NCBI GenBank assembly: GCA_914767715.1 | Contig: OU612071.1 | Location: 27,215,681 to 27,279,680, forward strand | Direction of reading: 5' to 3' | Origin: Membranipora membranacea | Lineage: Eukaryota; Bryozoa; Gymnolaemata; Cheilostomatida; Membraniporidae | DNA: 64,000 nucleotides | Shown here: positions 48,725-60,134 of the stretch, piece by piece | Layout of the letters: each line of letters opens with the position of its first letter | How positions within the stretch are numbered: the stretch's first letter is position 1 | Made by a program: the position numbers and the translations under genes | Notes under the pieces: generated by a model | Database searches by the model: none | Told to the model about the DNA's origin: nothing | The model's input: only the letters and a program-made list of their open reading frames with translations

Positions 48725-49430
48725 AGAGCCTCACTTGTGTCGGGAACATCATTTCTTGTTAGTTCATATTTGCCTATAGCCTAATGTATAGGATAAGGCA
48801 TGTATAACATCAGCTTAAAAGATCAATAATTTTATTGTGTTTTCTTTAAGCACCTAAGCTCAGTATAGCAGGCAAATTACTTATTGACATGCTCTTGAAT
48901 TCAATTACAGATCAAACTTTCACCATTTATCTGTTTTAAAACAAATATTTATACAATTTGCACCTATATGCTTTCTTTACGATACCCAATATTATGCTTA
49001 GTAGTCACTCTCACTAATATTCATGTTTGGCAAAATGAAGACTGTTTCTCAAACGAAAGTTTTCACATTTGCAACTTCAGTATGATTTTTGTCTGATAAA
49101 AGGGTTTAATTATACATTATTTATATGACAGCAATTGAACCTCCCAAAAAATCGGAGATGGGATTTTGGTAGCTGACAGTTATTTAATTACGCCTAATAC
49201 ACAAAAGATTTCGTCAAAAGATAAAACAGATTGGTCTCTGATTTGAAGTGGTTGATGCTATCTGTTATCACTTGTTGTCATCTCTTTGTCTTTATGCCCT
49301 CTCTCTCTCTCTCTCTCTCTGAAATCTCCTGAGCCTGAGCTGTGAGAACTTGAGATCTCACAGCTTCTGCCCCTCCCCCCCCCCTTTTTAATTGACTCTC
49401 CTGAGTCATGAAGTAAGCTGTGAAGTTATC
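48725..49430. other. Intergenic, 3' of the collagen gene
   Basis: AT-rich sequence, including a (ct)n run near 49299-49320 and a poly-C tract near 49376. No gene recognised. Confidence 0.4.
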
Positions 49431-49435
49431 TCACA

Positions 49436-49772
49436 TCTAAATCAGAGGAATTACCTATGAGTCCAATTAAACAAGTATCGTCCGCATATTTTAAGACATG
49501 AAAGTTCTGACATCTAGATCTAATTCCATCAGTATACAATGAAAACAATAGAGGGCTTAGTACAGATCCTTGTGGGGTGCCGGTGTTGGTAATTAGTGTA
49601 TCCGAGAGTAAGTTATTATTAATGGATATTGTTGGTTGTCTGCGATTACTGAGAAAGCTTATAATCCATTGTGTAATGTTTGAGTCGAGGTGTTGCAGTG
49701 ATGGGATTAAATATTCTACTCTAATTGTATTGAAGGCTGATGATAAAAATGGGATCTATGCTAGCAGAATTA
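49436..49772 (-). mobile_element. LINE reverse-transcriptase fragment
   Basis: The minus-strand translation gives a compact reverse-transcriptase core: TQWIISFLSNRRQPTISINN, NTGTPQGSVLSPLLFSLYTD and LKYADDTCLIGLIGNSS, with the catalytic YADD box. It covers only the middle of the domain, has no long open frame around it, and is cut on one side by the MITE at 49789. It belongs to a different family from the FADD-type LINEs elsewhere in the window. Confidence 0.8.
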
Positions 49773-49788
49773 GAATCGGAGTCTAGCA

Positions 49789-50504
49789 TACTTGCCAACA
49801 TGTACGCATAAAGCGTTTGTAAACGCTTATTTGACACTAATTGAGTTTTAAACACAAAACGCTAGTTGTACTCATTTATGGTTTTCCAAACGCCTGTTCA
49901 TCTAATTAGGCAATCAAAAACGCATCTTTTATCTTTAGTGTTTACTTGGTTGTCATGGTTAAATAATAGTCTAAAAATCTGGTATTGGCTGCAGAAAACC
50001 ATGATGTTGATTTACCTGTCCAAGTTTTGCATGAGCCAAATTGCAACTTTTCTTCAATGAGACACAACATAACTAGTAATCCATTGTAGAATATGGTGGT
50101 TCTGCCAACTTCAACTTTTCTTTAATCAGAGTAACAAAGTTGTCTACCTCCTTGTTGGGGTGAGATAACTCAGATCTCCTGCCCCAGTGTTTCAAGGGCA
50201 AACCAGGGAGGATGGGCAAACAGGGTTTCAAATAGCCTGTCTTGTCCAGACAAGCTAGGTTACAAACAACTTCTCATTTATTATTAGGAGATTGCACCTT
50301 ACAACGCAAAGGGAAAAAGACTAATGTTGAGTGATCTGCACTCCTACGCTACTAAGGACTACTTACTGTGATAATAGCATCTTTCCTTGCATCAAATTTT
50401 TGGGGCGTTTTCTGGTCATTTGAGGCACCCTGGAGTTTTGTTAGCATTTTTAAGCATTTTGCAAATTTTTGTACTCATTTTGGAAAAATTAGGTTGGCAA
50501 GTCT
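49789..50504. mobile_element. MITE of 716 bp with 11-bp duplication
   Basis: The 11-mer ggagtctagca occurs at 49778-49788 and again at 50505-50515. Immediately inside are inverted termini acttgccaac (left 49790-49799) and gttggcaagt (right). No transposase is encoded. A duplication of 10-11 bp fits a MULE-like origin, but the termini differ from the MULE at 1938, so this would be another family. Confidence 0.7.
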
Positions 50505-50514
50505 GGAGTCTAGC

Positions 50515-51760
50515 AACACAGCTCCATTATGTTATACCAGATAAGATTGATTTACCCGCATCAGGTTTAACTCTTGAAAAAGAGGAGACAACTCTGATCT
50601 TATTATTAAATGAATTACCATATCAGCAATCAGATCCTTCTGATGCTCAATTCCTAGATGGTCAGTTTGAACCTGGAAAACCAAAGGGTAAAACTGCAAC
50701 TGGCAGTCCCATATCTTGTTATGGCGAGCATGAGGTGAATGTCAAGTTGGGCGGTGAAAACTTGGTAGGACTTATGGAGGTGGTTGACATAACCGAAAAT
50801 GATTTCATTGGGATGGATTTTCTGGTAGCTTTTGGTTGCGTACTTGATCTGAATGAAATGAACCTCAGAACTTTATGGCAATCTATACCTCTAGTGAACA
50901 GTAGTGGTAACAGGCTAGCGTGTGCATGCTACTCAGCTCGGTCAGTGACCATTGATGCCTACTCTAAAAGAGTTATACTTATGTATGCTCATACCACCAT
51001 AGAAGGCATAGGAATCATAGAGCCTAAATTCAGAGTAGTCGATTTGTACGATCTAATTGCCTCAAGATGCTACGTGAATTAGTGTTTGGTACTCAGAGCT
51101 GCAAAAATAACCTCAGAAGCTATCCACATTGCCCAAGACACACCAATAGCTTTTCTCACTGACGGAAACATTATTGAAATACATGAATCTGAGGTACAAG
51201 ACTGGAATGGCATGACCATCCAAAGATTTGATGTCACCATTATCTCACAACCAGTCTTACCAGACCATGTCAAACCCCATATTTGACACCTTACCTGATT
51301 ATATCTCAGTTGACAGTAAGTCAAAGATGAGACAACTCCTCGTCAAATATCATGATGTGTTTTCTAAGAATGCATATGATATGGGTTATTGTCCTTATGA
51401 AAATACGCTCAAACCTGGCACCCAACCAATCAGGCTTCCCACATATAGGGTAGGATATCATGCTAACCTAGAAATGGAGAGGCATGTAGATGAACTGTTG
51501 AAAAAGGGCATCATTGAACGTACATGTCACCATATAGTGGTCCAGTTTTAGTGATAGCTAGGAAAATTGGAACCAGTGAGCTTGTCCAGGACCAGGTAAT
51601 CCCGACAGCCGAGATGTGGTTCATTTGAGGGGTGAATTGAGTGTCCCAGAGATGTATCAAGAAATCTGTCACCAGTCAGGGCGCGGTCTCCCGAAAAGAT
51701 CACCCGGTCGGTTGGTACAACTACTGAGGACTGCAACGCCTCATCAGCATAGCAGCTATT
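50515..51760 (+). mobile_element. Decayed Ty3/gypsy-like pol fragment
   Basis: The plus strand shows the end of an aspartic protease (KTATGSPISCYGEHEVNVKL, ENDFIGMDFLVAFGCVLDL), a linker, and the start of a reverse transcriptase (KYHDVFSKNAYDMG, TQPIRLPTYRVGY, VDELLKKGIIERT). Frames change near 51080 and 51280, with stops at 51082, 51284 and 51551. The protease active-site Asp region is not seen; its expected place abuts the MITE. The catalytic core of the reverse transcriptase, RNase H and integrase are missing. After 51560 a stretch with a PGNPDSRDVVHLRG-like reading may be the extreme end of pol, which would imply an internal deletion. No LTRs recognised. Inactive. Confidence 0.7.
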
Positions 51761-51956
51761 GGCGACCACGGAGGCCGCTAACAACATAAATATAACACTA
51801 AATGTAAAATGCTGCTGTAAAACACACGCTCAACAGCTTGAAATGGCAACCAGTCCCCCCAACGAGCATTTGGAGGAGCCATCTGATGAGGAGGTAGAGG
51901 CGCCAGCTGATCCCAACGAAGATGATTTAGATTTCCTTGGGTTTAATCAATTGTAA
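51759..51956 (+). CDS. Small acidic open frame, unassigned
   Basis: A 65-codon frame starting MATTEAANNINITLNVKC, with an acidic end (EEPSDEEVEAPADP, then NEDDLDFLGFNQL). AATAAA follows at 52088-52093. It overlaps the end of the gypsy remnant, so it could be part of that element or a short host exon. No domain recognised. Confidence 0.25.
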   Translation: MATTEAANNINITLNVKCCCKTHAQQLEMATSPPNEHLEEPSDEEVEAPADPNEDDLDFLGFNQL

Positions 51957-52522
51957 CTGTTTACACAGTCTGCTATGACATTATCCTTAATCTAATAGTG
52001 AGGCATTGTATGGTTGTTATGCTGTTATATTGTTAATCCATACAATACTATGATTATGTATGTTGTGAATATACCAGAAATAGGTAAAATAAAGAAAAAG
52101 CATCTTGAACCTGGCAAGTATCCCGATTTGGTCAGGACCCTCCCTATTTCAAGACCCTATTCACTCCCTATCTCCCTATAACCTCCCTATTTCAGCCTCA
52201 ACATACCGGAAAAATCCAGTTTCTGTTTACACAGGTGCTATAGAAACAAGTTAGTTACATCCTGGTCATAAAGTGGGTAAAAAGTCGTGAAGTGAATAGA
52301 CTGATGTAATTAGCAAACAACTGATAGGAAAACAATTAAGAACCAATGTGAGATGACCTGAATTCAACACTATCTGACAGTCTATGAAAAATGGATATCC
52401 CAAGGAATAATAAGGCACTTGTTGACGACAAAATATTCTACACATGCATGTGACTGACTGGTCTAGTAGAAATAAAATTTTGAACCTATCAACAAGCTGA
52501 AAAGTGTTCTTCCCATTATCAG

Positions 52523-52754
52523 AGAGAGTGGGAAACAAAATATACTTTTGTCAAGAAGTCAGGGAAGGGAGATACATATTTTACATGTACCATTTGCAAG
52601 AAAGATCTGAGCTATAGCCATGGTGGAGTAAATGATGTGACTAAACACCAAGCCACTAAAGGCCACTCAGAGTTGGAGTCTCAATTGAAAAGAACAGCTA
52701 AGCTAACAGGCTTCTTCCCCACCACCAAAAATGATATTGCTGGCAAGGCAAGAG
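52523..52754 (+). CDS. BED/TTF-like zinc-finger exon
   Basis: Behind the acceptor cttcccattatcag an open exon reads TKYTFVKKSGKGDTYFTCTI and continues CKKDLSY, with a C-x2-C pair followed by HQATKGH. This is the zinc-finger layout found at the N-terminus of hAT-related proteins. A short basic linker ends KLTGFFPTTKNDIAGKARG at the donor AGAG|gtacct. No further exons were found in the next 700 bp. It is probably a solitary piece of a domesticated or decayed hAT-related gene. Confidence 0.55.
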
Positions 52755-53486
52755 GTACCTAAGTTTTGTATCTGAATCAGATGTCTACTTAGGCCCGCAG
52801 ACAGCTTCAATCTAGGCCAGTAGGTTGAAGCCACACATCATCATGGAGAATTTAAAAATAACACATCTGCTTGACTTTCCTCCTAGAATGCTGTGGATGC
52901 TGTGTTCACTGAAATATGACCTAGAACAAAAATCTGGGGTGCTCAAATTGCTCATATGCTTCGGCGGTCAAACCTAACCCCCAAACCCCCCAGGTGTTTG
53001 TCTCGGCACTTCGTGCCTCGGCCAGGACGCTTCGCGTCCTGGAAGTGTCACGACGCCTTAACTCCCTATTTTTAATCACAGCTACTTGACAGGTATGATC
53101 TTGAACCTGAAACCATATATATAGTAAATATTACGTTTAAGCGTTATTATACTGGTTATGCTATGACTTCCCAATTCTCAGGAATTCAGTCAAAAGTGTT
53201 GTGGAACACATAACATATAGAATATATTACCCACCATAGTTATCATCAATTCCCACCTGTGAATGACAGGATTCACTTCGGCATGGGAGGAAAGAAATTA
53301 TATTCATATCACCAAAATCGCCAATATGGAAGTTATCAGCTCTCGGCTCCACTCTATCAAACTGAACTATCTTTAACCTAACCTTTAACCTTAGTCTCAA
53401 TCAATATGATTCTAATTTTCTACAGACACTGACTGGTTGTTATGGTGTAAAACCAAAAGTTTATATTTCAAAACATGTATTATTAA

Positions 53487-54229
53487 AGAGGAACTTAACA
53501 TAGATTGAACGCATCAACCTTGGACCTTCATTTTACTGCACACTATACTTAGGACATGGGGGAGGAATGTTATGAAAATTAAAATTCAATCCGTGCAATG
53601 TAAAGCTTCTTTTTGGGAGAATTAAAATTAGCAATAATTAGTGACATCATTGGAAAAAGCAGACAACTCCAGTACAAAGATAGTAAATATTGCTGGTGCA
53701 TATGTACTGTCTCATTCAAAGCAGGCAGTATAATTTCGCAGCAGTATGGCTATTTATTTATGGCTCACCGCACACACTAATTTAATGGGCATTATATCCC
53801 CAGCATGAGTCAGTATGCATTCTATTGCTCATCTAAACAGTTCACATACTAAATCTGCTTCGTATTCATACTCCAAGCTCCGCCCACCAAAATTCAAAAT
53901 AGTATTATTATTGAGATATTTCAGTAATTATTAGTTTAATCATATTTAAAATACTCACTATTATGGCAGAGTTTTTAAATCAAAATAAAAAATACTATAT
54001 TTACTGAGAAAATATTATATGAATATCTATGAATCATTCACATGATACAATCAATACTATGAGGATCAGGTGAGTGATGTCACAGCTCTGATGAATTGCT
54101 AGGTATGAGGTGAGTGATGTCACTAGGCGGGAAATTTCACACTTGACCAAAGTTGGAACATGACACTCTATATGACTGTGAACATTTGGGCAAATTTGGG
54201 CAAATATGGATTTCAAGTTAAGTTCCTCT
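53487..54229. mobile_element. TTAA-flanked MITE (piggyBac-like), 743 bp
   Basis: TTAA stands at 53483-53486 and 54230-54233. The termini are a 13-bp perfect inverted repeat, agaggaacttaac and gttaagttcctct. The left flank joined to the right flank reads aaacatgtatta-TTAA-ccattttattgtcaaactac, which occurs uninterrupted at about 54322-54357. That is a paralogous empty site proving the insertion boundaries. TTAA target use is the hallmark of the piggyBac superfamily. No transposase is encoded. Confidence 0.88.
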
Positions 54230-54415
54230 TTAACCATTTTATTGTCAAACTACCTCGCCTGCAAAAAGAGGGATATTTAATCAATAAAAGATCAATATAT
54301 ATATATACACATATATATAAACATGTATTATTAACCATTTTATTGTCAAACTACCTTGCCTGCAAAAAGAGGCATATTTAACAAATAAAAGATCAATATA
54401 TATATAAGAGCCACA
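54230..54415 (+). repeat. Tandem duplication of about 106 bp
   Basis: The sequence ccattttattgtcaaactacc..agatcaatatatata occurs at 54234-54310 and again at 54340-54412. With the flank left of the MITE (about 53455-53486) the first unit is complete, so the MITE split a pre-existing tandem pair. Confidence 0.8.
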
Positions 54416-55549
54416 GTAATGGAACAATGAACTCCCTCTTCCTCAGGAATAACAACACATAGGAATTGTGGGTGTGGCCTAGTGTGATGTCCTAGACAAT
54501 TGGCCTATTTAGTGTCCCTTATAAAATAGGCTTAATAGATTAGGTCTATATAGGAATTTTCTGCTTTCCATTGTGTATGCCACTAAACAATAGAAAATAA
54601 ACAATAGACTCACTTCATCAAATAATATCAGGGCTTTCATTGGCTGAGAAGGTTCACTGCCACAAATTCAGAGCAGAGCAGATCATGTTTCTAGGATTAT
54701 TGAGGGGTAGTAAGCTGTATTTGATTCATAGTTGATCTCAACTAAATGGGTGTTTACCTGATAAAAAAAACCACATGTCCCTAAGTGCACTATGACTGAA
54801 GATATTTATTGTGAAATTGTATCATTTGTGAAGTATTTTGAAGACACATTTTTGCTTTTGTGGCTTGCTATACCCTCACATGGACAATGTTTTGGAAAAG
54901 TTAAACATAGCTGATTACCTACAACATGTGCTCTATCCAATGAGCATAGTTTGGGGCCCAAGAGACCACCCTAACTATATTTTCTGAGCCAAGAAAGAAA
55001 CAAGCAACAAAATACACACATGTGTTGATGTTCACATAATCAATAACACTACTATCAGGTATGTTTGGCAAGTGATGCAGCTGTAGAATGGTAGGGTAAG
55101 ATGTTTTTCTTGAGATATAACTAATAGTCATGAACTCTTTTGTAAGGAATATGGGCTTATTAGCCATTATATTTCATAGATGTAATATTGATTTCATCAC
55201 TTGGCGGCCCTTTTGATTTCAACAAATGTCCCAGACATAGCTCAAGCGATACTGTTTGCTGATTGGTCAATATCGTCCTGTTGTTATTCCTGAGGAAGAG
55301 GGAGTTCATTGAATGGAATCGGTAGATTATAATAGCCAAAGTTCTTATCTGCTTGGCATTAAATAAAATGTATGATGTGTACCACACATAATTTTTGTAT
55401 TGGGGTAACTTAGGTAGTTTTGGGGCAATGCTCAATATTATAACGAACACAATTATACTCAATGATGAGGGGACAGCTCTTGCAAAATCAATCCAAAGCT
55501 GTCTGCTCTCATAATTGAGGTATCATGCCAACTTACTCTGAATATTCTA

Positions 55550-57000
55550 AATATTGAATATTTCTGTTTCTGTTAATGAAATGGAAGTCTTCAAACGTCT
55601 TAGAGGTAAAAACACTCACAAGTCTACTAATAGAGAGGATTACCCTAGCTGGGTCACCAAAAACAACGCACATCTGTTGTCACTTCCAATAACTAATATC
55701 ATCAACAAAGTTCTTGAAAGCGATCATGCTTCGGAAAAGAGCAGAAGTTACTCAACTGAATAAAGTGAAGACACCTTCTACCATCAAGGAGCTCAGACTT
55801 TTCTCGTTGCTCTTCCATGTATGAAAAGTTACGGAGAAAATCATATCAGAGCTGATCAAGGCGGAACTCCCCAGTTTTGCAGATCAGTATGCATATACTA
55901 AAGGAATGAGCACCACTGACGCTCTAGTGAAATTTACAACAGAAATCGCATATAGTCTTGATGATAAACTGAATGTTGCTGGCTTTGATGCTGGATTTCA
56001 GCAAAGCTTCTTATAAAATGCTTCCACACATTGCTATTCAAAAACTTCTAGCCTTAAATACCAGCCCTAGCCTCGTCAGACTGATGATAAGTTTCTTCAA
56101 TGATAGATGTCAGAGAGTGAGGTACTCAGATGTATATTCATCAATGAGTGTTGCACAGTCAGAGTTCCACAGGGTACTATTATGGGACTGCTCTTGTGGA
56201 ACATTTTTGTGCGTGATCTGCTGCCCGAAATACCTTGCATCAAATACGCAGATGACACTACAGTTTATAAGGTGGTAGAAAGCTCGGAAATGCGCATAGA
56301 AAATTTGAAGTCTCATAAAGCATCTCTTGTATTTCATGACAATCCGTTACAGTCTGCAGCTGATTATGCTGCAAACTGGTGTGAAGAAAACGCAATGCTG
56401 TTAAATGTCACTTAGTCACAATCACTGACTCTAACCCGTTAAAAGAACATCATCTGTGATCCTATCAAGATAAAGGACATGCCCATCTCACGAAAATCAT
56501 CAGTCAAACTTTTAGGGGTTTGCTTTGACAATCATATGAGATTCAGTGCTCATGTTGACTCTATAATAGGTAAGTTAAGGCCAGCTGTGCATGCCATTAT
56601 TCGGCTCAGGAAAGTTGGGGTCTCCACGTCTAGTCTGGTCACATTTTATAGATCAAGAATTCTATCAGTGATCTTGTACGCAGCACCAAGTTGGTTCCCA
56701 TACTTATCGAAAGGGGACAAGGAGAATCTTGAAAGACTTCAAAAGTTATGCCTCAGGGTTATTTTGCCATGGTTAGAACATTATGATGAGCGTCTCGCAG
56801 CATTAAATTTAACAGAACTAAGTGTTTATCTGGACATATGCTGCCTAAAGTATGTCAATGTGAGAAAGAACACCAGCCATCCACATCACCATCATCTACA
56901 TCACCTAGCAACAAATAACAGGAACCATCATAAAACCACGACCCTCCCTAAATCTAACACTGCTCTTTGCAGAAAAAGCCTTATTAATAAATACGCGTAA
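55550..57000 (+). mobile_element. Degenerate LINE reverse transcriptase, plus strand
   Basis: Pieces in shifting frames include MEVFKRLRGKNTHKSTNRED, FADQYAYTKGMSTTDALVKF, LMISFFNDRCQRVRYSD, VRVPQGTIMGLLLWNIFV, KYADDTTVYKVV (YADD intact), AANWCEENAMLLNVT, and then a longer frame 56479-57000 with SVKLLGVCFDNHMRFSAHVD, FYRSRILSVILYAAPSW and LQKLCLRVILPWLEHYDERL. At least three frame changes and several stops are present. The 5' end, including the endonuclease, is missing. The last frame ends CRKSLINKYA, near the expected C-terminus of the family. Confidence 0.85.
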
Positions 57001-57257
57001 ATACGTTGATGCCTTCTTATTGCTTCTTTTATTTTTTGTTGTTTTCACATGGTCTTATTTGCTTCATGCATTGATCGGTTGTTAATAAAGTTCATAATAA
57101 TAATATTCACACAGTCTATATCTAATGTTTTAAGGGTTATCTACCCCAATTTCAACCTCATGAATACCAATATTATATATATATTATATTATATCTATCG
57201 CATAGGCAATTACATGGACATCATAAACATAAAACCTATCCGCATTTAGCAATTCTT

Positions 57258-58431
57258 ATGGAGATGATGAGTGGGGGGGATGAGTTTCTTGATGACGAGC
57301 CTGATACACAACTGAAGATCACCATCTCAAAGCCGATAGTAGACACATCAGATTACATCGGTAAGATTATAATTAATCAAACGTAAATTCCGCATTAACT
57401 GGATTCTCAAATATCATTTGTTAGATTATACCCACATCACCATCTCCCCTACAATTCATCCAGACTCACAAATTAATTATGTCACATGGACATAAAAATA
57501 TGATTAAGTCTACGGATTATGCCCTTTTTCATATAGAAGCAGGAGACCAGTCTGCAGTAATGAGCTGTAGTGTTGTATTGAGCCAGCAAAAATGAAAATG
57601 AGCCGAGCCACTGAAATTTCCCTAAATTCGGGTACGAGTTGGGTCGAGTCGAAAAGAGCGGTGAAATGGATTCACATTACGACTTCATAAGTCGATGTCC
57701 TACTCCTACACTGTCTTCAGATATCACAATTTAAAAGAATGATGGATATTCATCCACTAATCACTAGTGCAATTAGCTAATAGTACATGTTAAGTTTGAT
57801 TTAGTTTGTAATACTAGTATATCATCTAGACATAATGAACTATGACCAAGTTTCATCAAATTCTGTCAAGTATTTATCCAATTATAGATGTCTGAAGAAA
57901 GCTTTATGTAGTGTTGTATGCCGTTCATAATAATCACAGCAAAAGCATGACTAATAGCTATATGTTTTATCATCGTATAGTCTCCATTTCCGAAATCATC
58001 ACCTAAAATCCATAGCATAGTGGTTAAGATCGTGGACTGTAGTGCACTAGGTCTCGGGTTCGTGTCCAGGGTTCGAGTCCAGGTGCACGCAGTATTTTGA
58101 CCATCACTCTAGTAGTTGAGACCCATGAGGATGTAGACCTCTGACCCGACTTGACCCGACCACAGAAACCCGAAACCCGACCCGTTGACTCGACCCTGAA
58201 TACAACACTATTGAGCTGTAACATTCTGGTATATTAATTTATTGACGAATTTGATTTTCAGGTGGGTATGTCATCAGATCTCTAAAACTACAGTATTCTG
58301 ACTGCAGTGAGTCACTTCTCGCCAGCCCTGATCAGTCCACAGGTGGAACCTCAAAAGATGACATAACACTTGTATCCTCCAAAGATCAAGGATGTCTAAC
58401 AACTAGCTCAAGATTTGTAAAGAAGCTATGA
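57258..58431 (+). CDS. Small two-exon acidic protein, function unknown
   Basis: Exon 1 (57258-57360) starts with ATG and ends with G|gtaaga. Exon 2 (58262-58431) follows ttgattttcag. Joined in phase they give 90 residues: MEMMSGGDEFLDDEPDTQLK, then ITISKPIVDTSDYIGGYVI, then a Ser/Thr-rich tail ending SSRFVKKL. The hydrophobic pattern after the acidic start faintly recalls the entry into a PX-type domain, but that is too weak for a name. The single intron carries the SINE at 57988-58212. It may be only part of a larger gene. Confidence 0.5.
57988..58212 (+). mobile_element. tRNA-derived SINE, copy 2
   Basis: Begins near tttccgaaatcatcacctaa, has an A-box-like tagcatagtggttaagatc and a B box (ggttcgagtcc), then a tail with repeated cgacccg words ending gactcgaccctgaata. 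Homologous to 22335-22542 (opposite strand). It is intronic here. Confidence 0.78.
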
Positions 58432-58859
58432 GTAGCGACGGAACAAGGTCTAAGAAACCACATTGAAATCAATGGTGTTGATTCAAATATTGTCAGGGTG
58501 TGCGGCAGTAAAGTTCTTATCCATGTTTACTTCAAAAATATGCATAGATCTGATTCATGCATCATTCATAGTACTACTCTGAGTACACATATTGTGTACA
58601 GATATTTACTAACGGCATTCACTACGAAACAGAGAAAAGTGCTACCCAGAAGAACGAAATTGTACGATCGAAACTTAACCACCCTTTTGATCTTCAAGCA
58701 TCAGTAGTTATGGAATGATATAGTTGATTTCAAAATTTATACATCTGTTGAACTCATTTGCCATATCTACACTGTATAATAATAAAAATAAAACAGCAGT
58801 ATCTGAAATAAAATAAAGGTACCCCTTTCGAGGCAGCCAATAATTGCGTCATTAATAGT

Positions 58860-59590
58860 AGTATAACAGTTTTCAATTGATTGCTAGGTTTCACTTGAGC
58901 TACAAAGCTGAACAGACCTTCAAAATTATATCCACAAGCTACTGAATCTATTGCAATTTTCAAACTTGAAATCCCATTGAGATTGATTAGGAAATAAATT
59001 TCAAATCAGGGTTGAAACTGCAAAAAGAATTATAGTTTTGAGTCTATGCACCGATTTTGAAAGCTTGCTGTTTAGATAATATTTCAGCTACAAATCTAAA
59101 CAGATAATAAAAGTGATCACCAGAAGCTGCTGAATCTATTGCAATTTTCAAACTCAAAATTCCATCTAAATTGTATGAAAAAAAACCATTTAACCAGGAC
59201 TGAAACTGTAAACAAAATTATAGCTTTGAGTTTATGCACCGTTTTCAATAGCTTGCTTATTAAATAATATTTGAGCTACGAAGCTAAACAGACTATCAAA
59301 ACGATCACCAGAGGTTGCTGAATCTATTGTAATTTTCAAACTCAAAATCCCATCAAAATTGTCCGAGATTTATGCATTTAATCAGGACTGAAACTGCAAA
59401 AGATTTATAGCCTTAAGTCTATGCACGGTTTTAAATAGCTTGCTCTTTTGACAATGTTTGAGCTACGAAGCTAAAAAGACAATCAAAATGATCGCCAGAA
59501 GCTGTTGAATCTATTGCAATTTTCAAACTTAGATTCCGATTGAAGCCAGTTGAGTTATCAACATTTAACCGGAGCTGGGACCGGTAAATC
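58860..59590 (+). repeat. Satellite-like tandem array, about 187-bp unit, 4 copies
   Basis: The word (g/c)agctac(a/g)aa(g/t)ct(g/a)aa recurs near 58897, 59087, 59272 and 59460, spaced 185-190 bp. Each unit also holds gctgaatctattgcaatttt and ttgagtctatgcaccg. Units differ at many positions, so the array is old. No coding frame. Confidence 0.82.
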
Positions 59591-59699
59591 AATGATAGCT
59601 GTGTAAAAATCACTAGTTCTGCACCCTCCAGTGACGTCGCATAACCACAATTAAGTGCCTCACCGCCTCAATGCTAATGCTCCATTCAGTATCCTGTGC

Positions 59700-60130
59700 A
59701 GGTTTTTTATTAAGTCTATGGGATTTAGAGACAAAAAAAGTCACCAAATTTCTCGACATTCACATTGATGAGACCATTATCTTTAAAACACATATTTTAG
59801 AAGTTTGTTTGAAATTGAACTAAATCATTTTTTTAATGCGTAGTGTAAGACAATATCTTGATATTCCAACAATGATCAATTTGTACTGCACATTCTTTTA
59901 TCCACATTTAATATTTGTATTGAGTTTAATGGTCACGCCGCAAATTGTCATCTGAATCGCATCTATTAACTTCAAAAATCAGCTGTTCGTGTCATACTCC
60001 AAATCCGTCCACTTGGTCATGTGACCATTTTCTTTTCTAATTATCAAATTATGCCCATTGAAATGCTTTTTAAATACCACTATTTGTTACTCTTTAATAA
60101 TACTCGCCTATTTGGGGAGTTAGAAATCCA
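59700..60130 (+). mobile_element. Degenerate LINE reverse-transcriptase C-terminal fragment
   Basis: The plus strand reads TKKVTKFLDIHIDETIIFKT and then a pattern of residues typical of the region after the catalytic core (IFLMRSVRQYLDIPTMINLY, then FFYPHLIFVLSLM), with frame changes and stops. It then shows VTIFFSNYQIMPIEMLFKYH in another frame. The catalytic box itself is absent. Assignment rests on the order of weak motifs. Confidence 0.55.
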
Positions 60131-60134
60131 AACC

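Noticed and set aside
56860-56950. His-rich segment (HPHHHHLHHL) as a metal-binding motif
   Set aside because: It lies in the C-terminal end of a decayed LINE ORF in low-complexity sequence. No functional inference is justified.
57258-58431. Naming the small two-exon protein a sorting nexin
   Set aside because: The resemblance to a PX-domain entry is limited to a few hydrophobic positions. It is too weak to assign.
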